Shown: one piece after another, positions 13,575 to 18,893 of the stretch | Layout of the letters: every line of letters begins with the position of its first letter | How positions within the stretch are numbered: position 1 is the stretch's first letter | Assembly (NCBI GenBank): GCA_002686355.1 | Contig: NZBV01000019.1 | Coordinates: forward strand, 1 to 18,893 | DNA: 18,893 nt | Origin: Candidatus Pacearchaeota archaeon | GTDB lineage: Archaea; Nanobdellota; Nanobdellia; Pacearchaeales; GW2011-AR1 | Direction: 5' to 3' | Position numbers and translations under genes: made by a program | Notes under the pieces: model-generated | What the model saw: only the letters and a program-made list of their open reading frames with translations | The model's database searches: none | What the model was told of the DNA's origin: nothing

Positions 13575-14362
13575 TTTACCTCTTTTGTGAAAGATATTTT
13601 ATCTAATTTATCCTGTGCTTTGTTAAATAATGTTGCAGGTATTATTGATTTGTGCTGCCCTTCAGACACCTGTCCTGCAAACTTTACTTTTCCAAGATAA
13701 GTTATATTCTTTAACAATTTTTTCATTCCTGCTGTTGTCATATTATATCTTTTAGCTAATTTAGTAAGAGATATGTCTGATTCTATGAATTTTTCAAAAA
13801 TTTCCCTTATTTCATTTGAATTTTTATGTAAGATTAATTCTTTGTCAACTAATTGGTATCCTTTTGGGGCCTTTGTAATAAATCCTCCCTCTTTTGCCTT
13901 TCTTTCCATACCAAACTTAGTTCTGTCTCCGATAATATTTCTTTCAAATTCTGCAAATGCTGAAATAATGTGGAACATTAACTTCCCTGATGCAGAAGTC
14001 GTTTCTATTTTATCCTGTAACGAAACAAAATCTATCCCTAAATTCTTCAACTTATCTATAGTTAGAATTAAGTCCTTTAAACTTCTTGAGAATCTATCAA
14101 GTTTATAGATAAAAATAGCTGAGAATTTCTTTTTTTCTGCATCTTCAAGCATCTTCATCATTTCAGGTCTTTTCAAATCTTTAGCTGACTTTCCTTCATC
14201 CCTATAAATCTTGAAAATATCGTAGCCTAAAGCTTTTGCGTAATTTTCTAGGGCTTCTTGTTGCGCATCTAGAGAGTATCCTTGGCTTGCCTGTTCTTGT
14301 GTTGAAACACGCACATAAATTGCTACTAGTGGTTTTGTTTGGACAGGTGTTTGTTGAGCCAT
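13571..14362 (-). CDS. Small serine recombinase (resolvase/invertase family)
   Basis: This 263-residue protein would cut and rejoin DNA at specific sites via a 5'-phosphoserine intermediate. The resolvase domain spans about 11-155 with AIYVRVSTQEQ (catalytic Ser20, Arg18), IYRDEGKSAKDLKRPEM, FIYKLDRFSRS (Asp89, Arg90, Arg93) and AFAEFERNIIGDRT. A short Recombinase DNA-binding domain follows at about 156-258. It is much shorter than large phage serine integrases and lacks their zinc ribbon; a zinc ribbon occurs instead on the paralogous protein downstream. The first codons (QTPVQT, 14336-14353) contain the same DNA repeat as the coiled-coil gene at 16149. The start is one base after the stop of the membrane-protein gene. 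Confidence 0.93.
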   Translation of the reverse strand: MAQQTPVQTKPLVAIYVRVSTQEQASQGYSLDAQQEALENYAKALGYDIFKIYRDEGKSAKDLKRPEMMKMLEDAEKKKFSAIFIYKLDRFSRSLKDLILTIDKLKNLGIDFVSLQDKIETTSASGKLMFHIISAFAEFERNIIGDRTKFGMERKAKEGGFITKAPKGYQLVDKELILHKNSNEIREIFEKFIESDISLTKLAKRYNMTTAGMKKLLKNITYLGKVKFAGQVSEGQHKSIIPATLFNKAQDKLDKISFTKEVK

Positions 14363-14363
14363 T

Positions 14364-14978
14364 TTATTTGTACTTACAAGTTTTTATTTTATCTCCTAAA
14401 AATAAAAAAGGGAACACAATGTCGCTTATACAACAAGGCACTAATACAGTTACAGATACTATTAAAAATGCTGTTGCAAAAAATAATGGATTTATTGAAG
14501 AACTAAACGCCAATAAATAAAATAATCCTGCAAATACGGATAGAAAAACATGAATTAAGTGAGGTAATTTTGTAAGTTTAGTAGTAATTCCAAAAATACT
14601 TCCTAATAGTAAAGAGGATAGGATCATCACCGGTTCTTCTATTATTGGAAAATGAAACTCGATTTCTAAACCAAAAATTAATGACGCGGAATAAGGAAGC
14701 AATACATCACTCAAAGACCCTATTATAGACGCTCCTGTAATTCCGACTAATAATGCCTGAATAAAATTTGGTTTACACTTGTAAAAAATAGCTGAGGTAA
14801 TTATTGCAGATGCAAATATATGCAATGTATGAGCATATTCAAACCAAGATTCAGAAATGATAAAATCAGTAAATTGCAGGATAAATAAGACTAAAATGAT
14901 AGCAATTAAAGTTGCCCAAATAGTAAATGGGGAGTGATGTTTTAGTTCGTGTATTATTTGTTTGGTTGTTTTGTTCAT
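14364..14978 (-). CDS. Polytopic membrane protein, function unknown
   Basis: This 204-residue protein has a charged N terminus of about 17 residues and about six hydrophobic helices near 18-40, 48-66, 72-95, 108-130, 138-158 and 162-190, then a basic C terminus. Notable polar residues in or near the membrane are His51 and the FHFPIIEEP stretch at about 108-116, which could be a functional site. Two adjacent cysteines lie near 181. I recognise no family. It is the second gene of the five-gene operon: its start overlaps the previous stop as ATGA and its stop lies one base from the recombinase start. Confidence 0.7.
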   Translation of the reverse strand: MNKTTKQIIHELKHHSPFTIWATLIAIILVLFILQFTDFIISESWFEYAHTLHIFASAIITSAIFYKCKPNFIQALLVGITGASIIGSLSDVLLPYSASLIFGLEIEFHFPIIEEPVMILSSLLLGSIFGITTKLTKLPHLIHVFLSVFAGLFYLLAFSSSINPLFFATAFLIVSVTVLVPCCISDIVFPFLFLGDKIKTCKYK

Positions 14979-15355
14979 TTTAGTTCCCTCATTAATTCTG
15001 TTTTATTTTGTACAAAAATGATTTTGTAATCTTTTGGGTAAACTTTTTTAGAATTTTTTGGAATTAATTGTTTTTTTGATGCAAATTGGTTTCTTGGCCC
15101 TTTAATTGGGGATTCAATCTCAACTTCGAAAACATATCCAGATTTTGGTTTTTTATTTCCCACGATTATTAATTTATTTGGAATAACTCCAAAAATGGCT
15201 TTTCCTTTCAAGGTTTTGCCAATTGCATAAAGTGCTGCATGTTTGAAAGTTTTTGTTAAAAATACTGCTTTTTTGTTTTCAAATTTATTTAAACCTCTAG
15301 CTTGTTTGGGCTTTATTGTTTTTAATTTTGTTGGAGATCCGTGATATAATTTCAT
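14975..15355 (-). CDS. ADP-ribosyltransferase-like protein, first gene of the recombinase operon
   Basis: This 126-residue basic protein starts MKLYHGSPTKLKTIKPKQA and continues with KKAVFLTKTFKHAALYAIG. The pattern of LYHGS near the N terminus, then VFLT followed by a helix with A-x-x-YA, is that of small proteins with the ADP-ribosyltransferase/2'-phosphotransferase fold, where the His-Gly pair contacts NAD. A later YVFEVEIESP strand fits the same fold. No clear catalytic Glu motif is visible, so enzymatic activity is uncertain. GAGG precedes the ATG. It is the first gene after the operator-like palindrome. A toxin-like or DNA/RNA-modifying function is possible, but the family call is tentative. 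Confidence 0.5.
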   Translation of the reverse strand: MKLYHGSPTKLKTIKPKQARGLNKFENKKAVFLTKTFKHAALYAIGKTLKGKAIFGVIPNKLIIVGNKKPKSGYVFEVEIESPIKGPRNQFASKKQLIPKNSKKVYPKDYKIIFVQNKTELMRELK

Positions 15356-15372
15356 TTTCCTCTTTTACATGT

Positions 15373-15384
15373 GTACTTAGGGTG
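15373..15384 (+). repeat. Additional copy of the operator half-site
   Basis: GTACTTAGGGTG repeats the TACTTAGGG arm of the palindrome at 15403-15427, about 30 bases nearer to the coding region, so it would be a second binding site within the 5' leader of the operon. Confidence 0.5.
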
Positions 15385-15402
15385 TTTTATACCTAGTTCA
15401 CG

Positions 15403-15427
15403 TATATTTAGGGTGCCCTAAGTATAT
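15403..15427. promoter_or_regulatory. Operator-like palindrome of the five-gene operon
   Basis: Arms TATATTTAGGG and CCCTAAGTATA (reverse complement TATACTTAGGG, 10 of 11 identical) flank a central TG. The palindrome overlaps the minus-strand TATA box TTTATATA (15423-15430). A dimeric DNA-binding protein here would block transcription, so the operon is probably repressed and possibly autoregulated. Confidence 0.6.
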
Positions 15428-15430
15428 AAA
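15423..15430 (-). promoter_or_regulatory. TATA box for the recombinase operon
   Basis: On the minus strand TTTATATA lies about 68 bases upstream of the first ATG at 15355, predicting a start near 15400 and a leader of about 45 bases. Confidence 0.55.
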
Positions 15431-15489
15431 TTTAACGCAGAAATCAATATTTTTTAAGAAAATCTGTGAACCTATGCCAGCTTAATCCA

Positions 15490-15771
15490 TTAATAATTCT
15501 CATAACTGTTTTTAAGATAATAAGAAGCTAGATATATCAAAACTATGCTAATGATTGTAATGAATATTGAAGTTGCTATGCTTAATGCTGATAAGCTCTC
15601 AAGATGGAAGATAAAATTGACAAATGATTGAGAGAGGTCAAAAATGGTTTGACGCCATGTAAAGGCGATTGTAAATCCAAGAGTGATTGTTATAAGCATG
15701 CGGAGTTGTCTTCTAAATTCTCTCTTAAATCTCACTCCAACCCTAAAAAATTTTTTTAATTTTTTCTCCAT
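15490..15771 (-). CDS. DUF5654 family membrane protein
   Basis: This 93-residue protein has a very basic N-terminal 24 residues (KKLKKFFRVGVRFKREFRRQ), a first membrane helix at about 25-45 containing LITITLGFTIAFTWRQTIFD, a short loop, and a second helix at about 63-87. The conserved TLGFxxAxxW core is what I associate with DUF5654, a two-helix family common in archaea without assigned function. It has its own TATA box and is separated from the operon promoter by about 60 bases. A DNA- or RNA-contacting role for the basic tail is possible. Confidence 0.65.
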   Translation of the reverse strand: MEKKLKKFFRVGVRFKREFRRQLRMLITITLGFTIAFTWRQTIFDLSQSFVNFIFHLESLSALSIATSIFITIISIVLIYLASYYLKNSYENY

Positions 15772-15790
15772 TTATAATTAAAATAAAATT

Positions 15791-15801
15791 CTTTTTTATA
15801 A
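15791..15801 (-). promoter_or_regulatory. TATA box for DUF5654
   Basis: On the minus strand TTATAAAAAAG lies 20-30 bases upstream of the ATG at 15771, consistent with a leaderless message. Confidence 0.5.
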
Positions 15802-15948
15802 TTTTCGTGTTGATTTTTTTGATTAATTATTTTTTTTGGGTTTGTTGTTCACTTAGGTAAGCTTAGTTAAAAAATCTAAAAGATTGGTTGTGAATTCCTG
15901 ATCTAACTCTCAAGTTTATTTGCCGTCGATGAATTTAAAAAGGTTCTT

Positions 15949-15964
15949 TTGGACAGCTGTCCAA
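15949..15964. repeat. Perfect 16-base palindrome TTGGACAGCTGTCCAA
   Basis: Each half (CTGTCCAA) is the core of the 12-base repeat inside the gene at 16149. It lies at the predicted transcription start of the candidate promoter at 15934-15943, where a dimeric protein would interfere with initiation. Confidence 0.75.
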
Positions 15965-16037
15965 GTTTCTTTGAGCTGTTTAAGGGTGTTTAAACAGGCT
16001 GTTTAAAGTAAATTTTTGGGATAAACAGCCTTTTTTT
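15960..16037 (+). ncRNA. Candidate small RNA or leader with alternative hairpins and a terminator
   Basis: Arms CTGTTTAA (15976-15983), TTAAACAG (15990-15997), CTGTTTAA (15999-16006) and TAAACAG (16022-16028) alternate in orientation. Hairpin 1-2 plus terminator 3-4 (AGGCTGTTTA with TAAACAGCCT, then seven T) competes with hairpin 2-3 (TTTAAACA/TGTTTAAA, three-base loop). This is the geometry of an attenuator or of a terminated small RNA. A TATA-like element at about 15934-15943 could start it. The same dyads may instead be protein-binding sites; I see no known RNA family. Confidence 0.35.
16022..16037 (+). terminator. Distal arm and T-run of a hairpin terminator (stem begins 15996)
   Basis: AGGCTGTTTA at 15996-16005 pairs perfectly over 10 bp with TAAACAGCCT at 16022-16031, followed by an uninterrupted T run to 16037. 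It would end a rightward transcript starting near 15960. Confidence 0.45.
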
Positions 16038-16079
16038 ATAAAAAAATTAAGAAACATTTTGGGATATCAAAGGATGTTG

Positions 16080-16109
16080 CCGACGAGATTTTGAATTTTT
16101 TCCCGTCGG
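16080..16109. promoter_or_regulatory. Inverted repeat next to the promoter of the coiled-coil gene
   Basis: CCGACG (16080-16085) and CGTCGG (16104-16109) flank 18 A/T-rich bases, ending 10 bases before the TATA box TTTTTAAAGG (16120-16129). GC-rich arms stand out in this sequence; an operator is plausible. Confidence 0.4.
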
Positions 16110-16119
16110 AGACAAAAGA

Positions 16120-16129
16120 TTTTTAAAGG
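16120..16129 (+). promoter_or_regulatory. TATA box for the gene at 16149
   Basis: TTTTTAAAGG is 20-29 bases upstream of the ATG, as for other leaderless genes in the window. Confidence 0.5.
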
Positions 16130-16148
16130 TATTTCAACAAAATATAAT

Positions 16149-16739
16149 ATGTTTGGTTTATTTTTAGGAAAAAAAGAGATTAAAAAAATAAAAGAAGATA
16201 CTAAGAGTGGTTTTGAATCTGTAAAAAAGGATATGAATTCTATTGGTTTATGGATTAAACATCTTGACTCTGAAAAAAACTTCCATAAAAAAGATGTTGA
16301 AGACTTAAAGGATGTTTTATCGACGTTAAAAAAAGATATCGAAGAGATGAAAAATGTTGTCTCTTTATTGGATGGATTAAAAATCAAACAAACACCTAAC
16401 CAGCTGTCCAACAAACAAACAGGTGTTTATGCTGTCCAAACAGCTGTCCAAACAGCTGTCCAAACACCAAATTTAGACAAATTTTCAATAAGTGAAAAGG
16501 CGATTATTTGGATGTTATTAAACACAGATATGAAACTAGGTTATGATGATCTTTCAGCAATGTTAGGGAAACAGAAATCAACAATAAGAGGTCAAATAAA
16601 TACTATAAAACAAAAAGCAGAAATAATCAAAGAGAGTGTTGAAAAAAATGGTAAAAAAAGGGTGTTTATCCCTGAAAACATTAAGGAAAAGTTGTTGAAA
16701 AAACAAAAAGTGAGGATTAAAAATTCTAAAAAAGGGTAA
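16149..16739 (+). CDS. Coiled-coil / 12-base-repeat linker / winged-helix-like protein
   Basis: I do not recognise this 196-residue protein as a named family. Residues 8-78 are a charged heptad-like coiled coil (KKIKEDTKSGFESVKKDM, LKDVLSTLKKDIEEMKNVV). Residues 80-108 form a Gln/Thr-rich linker containing AVQTAVQTAVQT (95-106). Residues 112-178 look like a winged helix: ISEKAIIWMLLN, GYDDLSAMLGKQKSTIRGQI as the HTH, and KKRVFIPENI as the wing. A Lys-rich tail follows. The linker is encoded by three perfect copies of a 12-base unit. The layout matches the convergent gene at 16854-17516, including GY-D-L-S and STIR/SSIR in the HTH. I infer a DNA-binding regulator whose linker DNA may also be its target. 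Confidence 0.8.
   Translation: MFGLFLGKKEIKKIKEDTKSGFESVKKDMNSIGLWIKHLDSEKNFHKKDVEDLKDVLSTLKKDIEEMKNVVSLLDGLKIKQTPNQLSNKQTGVYAVQTAVQTAVQTPNLDKFSISEKAIIWMLLNTDMKLGYDDLSAMLGKQKSTIRGQINTIKQKAEIIKESVEKNGKKRVFIPENIKEKLLKKQKVRIKNSKKG
16431..16466 (+). repeat. Three perfect 12-base direct repeats inside a coding region
   Basis: The unit GCTGTCCAAACA occurs three times without change and encodes AVQT x 3. A further CAGCTGTCCAA lies at 16401-16411. The core CTGTCCAA equals the half-site of the palindrome at 15949-15964. Confidence 0.9.
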
Positions 16740-16853
16740 AAATCTAGAAAAAATGTAATAAAAAACAGTAAAGAGAGGGTTGATGTAGTGGGTAAATAAT
16801 TAAAATTGTTGGAAATGAAAGTTATCCTTTTAAACGATTAAATAATCTAGCTA

Positions 16854-17516
<663 letters not shown>

Positions 17517-17539
17517 CAAAAATAGAAAAAGGTGTTTTA

Positions 17540-17830
17540 TTAAAATTTTTGGGTGTTAGAGAAACCACTTTTATTCTTATAAAAGTCATAAACACTCTCC
17601 TTTAATTTCCATCTCGATCTCCTAAGATAAGGTATGCCTTTTGGATTTTTCTTTATTTCTATAATCAGGTTTTTACTTTTTAGATTTAATAAAAGTTTTT
17701 TTATGAATTCTTCATCTCTTGCGACTTCATCAGCGATGTTTATTGTAAATATCGGTTTTGGAAAAACAGAATATAATACAGATAAAATTTGTTCACAAAT
17801 TTTATCCTTTTTTTTATCAGAGATTTCCAT
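17540..17830 (-). CDS. Winged-helix DNA-binding protein
   Basis: This 96-residue protein is one compact helix-turn-helix domain: helix 1 DKICEQILSVLYSVF, helix 2 NIADEVARD, recognition helix EEFIKKLLLNLKSKNLI and a beta wing IEIKKNPKGIPYLRRSRWKL, followed by a short tail. This is the usual order of a MarR/ArsR-like winged helix, but I cannot assign a subfamily. It lies 23 bases upstream of the coiled-coil gene on the same strand but each has its own TATA-like element (here at about 17850-17862). A local transcription regulator is the natural reading. Its target could include the palindromes in the region, which is inference. Confidence 0.7.
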   Translation of the reverse strand: MEISDKKKDKICEQILSVLYSVFPKPIFTINIADEVARDEEFIKKLLLNLKSKNLIIEIKKNPKGIPYLRRSRWKLKESVYDFYKNKSGFSNTQKF

Positions 17831-17849
17831 AGATTATAAAAAAAGCCTT

Positions 17850-17862
17850 ATCTTTAAAATTT
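17850..17862 (-). promoter_or_regulatory. TATA-like element for the winged-helix gene
   Basis: On the minus strand ATTTTAAAGATAAGG covers a position 20-32 bases upstream of the ATG at 17830. Confidence 0.4.
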
Positions 17863-17879
17863 TCTGATTTAGTGAGTTA

Positions 17880-18293
17880 TCAAACTTCTTCCTCTTTTTT
17901 AAAAAAAGGTAATTGAATATGTAAAGGCAAACCTATTTCATCCTCGAGGGAAAGGGCCTTAACATTCGCTTTCTTTAATATAATATTGTATACGGCCATT
18001 CTAAACTCCTTTGGTGTCTTCTTTTTTTCCCATTCTTTTAAAATTTCTTTTGCTTCCTTAGGGTCTATAGAGAGAAGAAGGGTCCCGGTAAATTCGATTT
18101 TAGCAAATTCAGGCGAATAATCTATATTATAAACAAATTCGATTGCAAGAAGGTCTTCTTTTGATTTTATCACATTCTCTTTTATTTTTAGAATTTCTTT
18201 AATCTCAATATTCATTTTTGCATTGATTTTTTCTGATTTATTGGAAAATTTCTCAATACTTATTTTATTAAAGTTAAACCCAACTAATTTCAT
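17880..18293 (-). CDS. Conserved archaeal protein, possibly SecB-like fold
   Basis: This 137-residue soluble protein has a beta-rich N-terminal two thirds: KMNIEIKEI, LLAIEFVYNIDYSPEFAKIEFTGTLLLS. A helical part follows, PKEAKEILKEWEKKKTPKEFRMAVYNIILKKANVKAL, and then LPLHIQLPFFKK near the end. The order of strands carrying F-x-Y and G-x-L, a helix with AKEILKEW, and a terminal LP-x-x-LP recalls the SecB chaperone fold and its archaeal relatives. This is a weak structural resemblance that I cannot verify. No membrane segment or metal site is seen. A TATA box at 18313-18325 fits a leaderless start. Confidence 0.6.
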   Translation of the reverse strand: MKLVGFNFNKISIEKFSNKSEKINAKMNIEIKEILKIKENVIKSKEDLLAIEFVYNIDYSPEFAKIEFTGTLLLSIDPKEAKEILKEWEKKKTPKEFRMAVYNIILKKANVKALSLEDEIGLPLHIQLPFFKKEEEV

Positions 18294-18312
18294 TTTATTA
18301 ACACAAAATAAC

Positions 18313-18325
18313 CTTTTTTAAATAT
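18313..18325 (-). promoter_or_regulatory. TATA box for the gene at 17880-18293
   Basis: On the minus strand ATATTTAAAAAAGG-like sequence lies 20-32 bases before the ATG at 18293. Confidence 0.45.
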
Positions 18326-18367
18326 TTGTATAACAGATTTTACAAAATTTTAGATTTGCCAAGAATT

Positions 18368-18628
18368 TTAGATCAAATCTTCTTCAGAAACAATAACAAA
18401 ATCTCCAATAGCGATTATTGCGCTATAAGGGATTAAAAGATCATTTGAATTGGTTTTTTCTAAATTCAAATTACGAGTATAAATTGTTGGATCTTTAACA
18501 ATTATATTTATCAATTCTCCTGATTTTGTTTCAAATAAAATATCTTTAACAAACCCTAATCTTTTACCTTCTTTAGTTACAATTACTTTTCCTATAAGTG
18601 CACTGAAGAAATGTTTATTTATTTGCAT
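18368..18628 (-). CDS. PRC-barrel domain protein
   Basis: This 86-residue protein is a single PRC barrel. FFSALIGKVIVTKEGKRLGFVKDILFETKSGELINIIVKDP holds the typical first strands and the G-x-x-V-x-D turn, followed by NDLLIPYSAIIAIGDFVIVSEEDL, with the IPYSxIxxIGD end conserved in archaeal members. Family members bind RNA, photosynthetic complexes or cell-division proteins: RimM carries one, and haloarchaeal CdpB proteins link to SepF. Which role applies here cannot be told. A TATA box at 18651-18659 implies a leaderless mRNA. Confidence 0.88.
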   Translation of the reverse strand: MQINKHFFSALIGKVIVTKEGKRLGFVKDILFETKSGELINIIVKDPTIYTRNLNLEKTNSNDLLIPYSAIIAIGDFVIVSEEDLI

Positions 18629-18650
18629 GCAAAATAGAGTATAAAATCTT

Positions 18651-18659
18651 TTATAAATT
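18651..18659 (-). promoter_or_regulatory. TATA box for the PRC-barrel gene
   Basis: On the minus strand ATTTATAAAAG-like sequence is 23-31 bases before the ATG at 18628. Confidence 0.55.
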
Positions 18660-18743
18660 TTTCTGTAAAATTAAGGTTATTTTCAAAAACATAGTATCTT
18701 TTTTAATTTTTGTTGTTTTTAGAATTGTGGTGTGTGACCCTTT

Positions 18744-18760
18744 GGTTTCGTATGGAAACC
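18744..18760. repeat. Small inverted repeat GGTTTC/GAAACC
   Basis: Perfect 6-base arms flank GTATG in an otherwise gene-free A/T-rich stretch (18629-18893). It is followed by a TTTAAAAAG-like sequence and could belong to a promoter for a gene to the right. Confidence 0.35.
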
Positions 18761-18818
18761 TTTAAAAAGAATTTTTATATTTTTTTATTTTATATTAATT
18801 TATAATTATTTATATTAT

Positions 18819-18893
18819 ATAATATATACTTCTTTGATATAATATAATATATACTTCTTTGATATAATATAATATATACTTCTTTGATATAAT
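18819..18893. repeat. 25-bp A/T-rich tandem repeat running off the right edge
   Basis: TACTTCTTTGATAT recurs at 18827, 18852 and 18877, a period of exactly 25, with TATA-rich sequence between and no visible mismatch in about three copies. The array is cut by the end of the window, so copy number and right flank are unknown. Confidence 0.9.

Larger units (their letters stand above)
15772..16148. other. 376-base repeat-rich intergenic region
   Basis: No credible protein gene is seen here. From left to right it holds the DUF5654 promoter, a short A/T-rich stretch, a TATA-like TTTAAAAAGG at about 15934-15943, a perfect 16-base palindrome, four alternating copies of a CTGTTTAA arm ending in a terminator-like hairpin, a CCGACG/CGTCGG inverted repeat and the promoter of the coiled-coil gene at 16149. 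The density of dyads suggests a control region. Confidence 0.7.

Noticed and set aside
14236..14520. Plus-strand reading frame across the recombinase start and the membrane-protein end
   Set aside because: It lies antisense to two well-supported genes, combines unrelated hydrophobic and polar stretches and has no start signals.
12406..15355. Integrated phage or integrative plasmid with a serine integrase
   Set aside because: The recombinase is much too short for a large serine integrase, there are no structural, replication or packaging genes, and I found no duplicated attachment sequence at the borders or in the nearby tRNAs.
16431..16466. CRISPR-like or transposon-end repeat
   Set aside because: Contiguous in-frame 12-base units inside a coding region, without spacers; no transposase or terminal inverted repeat pair frames the region.
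18819..18893. CRISPR array
   Set aside because: The repeats are head-to-tail with a 25-base period and no variable spacers, and no cas gene is present.

Overview
The window looks like a chromosomal segment of a small-genome archaeon. It is AT-rich, and its information-processing genes are archaeal: RNA polymerase subunits RpoN, RpoD and RpoF, ribosomal proteins L21e and L18e, archaeal-type S4, S9, S11, S13 and L13, RNase P component Rpr2, and the L21e-RpoF-DUF655 cluster. Most genes have a TATA box 20-30 bases before the start codon, which implies leaderless mRNAs, and tRNA genes carry no CCA. Short proteins, rearranged ribosomal clusters and families such as DUF5654 and PRC-barrel suggest a DPANN lineage of the Pacearchaeota/Woesearchaeota kind. 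That placement is inference.

Layout. Bases 1-1460 hold the start of secF (leftward, cut by the edge), tRNA-Gly(TCC), tRNA-Arg(CCT), a small membrane protein, a tRNA-Leu with the unusual anticodon AAG, and 5S rRNA. Bases 1537-1986 hold rnp4 and rpoN, convergent. Bases 2061-6556 are a MacB-like ABC export locus: an ATPase, a membrane-anchored exported protein, two FtsX/MacB permeases and an unrecognised gene between the permeases. Bases 6619-12076 are the information core: a zinc-ribbon protein, rpl21e, rpoF, DUF655, rps13, a half-length metallo-beta-lactamase-like gene, rps4, rps11, an unrecognised gene, rpoD, tRNA-Leu(CAA), rpl18e, rpl13 and rps9. Many of these overlap by ATGA. A DUF4389 membrane protein follows.

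Bases 12406-18893 are accessory and hold the most interesting material. A five-gene leftward operon, tightly packed, encodes an ADP-ribosyltransferase-like protein, a polytopic membrane protein, a small serine recombinase, a HAD hydrolase, and a protein joining a zinc ribbon to a copy of the recombinase DNA-binding domain but without a catalytic domain. A near-perfect palindrome lies on its TATA box. After a DUF5654 gene and a repeat-rich 376-base intergenic region come two convergent genes of the same design: N-terminal coiled coil, a linker encoded by a perfect short tandem DNA repeat (3 x 12 bases in one, 9 x 4 bases in the other), and a C-terminal winged-helix-like domain. The 12-base repeat recurs as a 16-base palindrome upstream and, inverted and in the same reading frame, in the first codons of the recombinase.

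The right end has a winged-helix protein, a conserved protein possibly of SecB-like fold, a PRC-barrel protein and a 25-bp tandem repeat running off the edge. My best candidate for an undescribed system is the recombinase operon together with the repeat-bearing coiled-coil/winged-helix pair, one member of which looks phase-variable.
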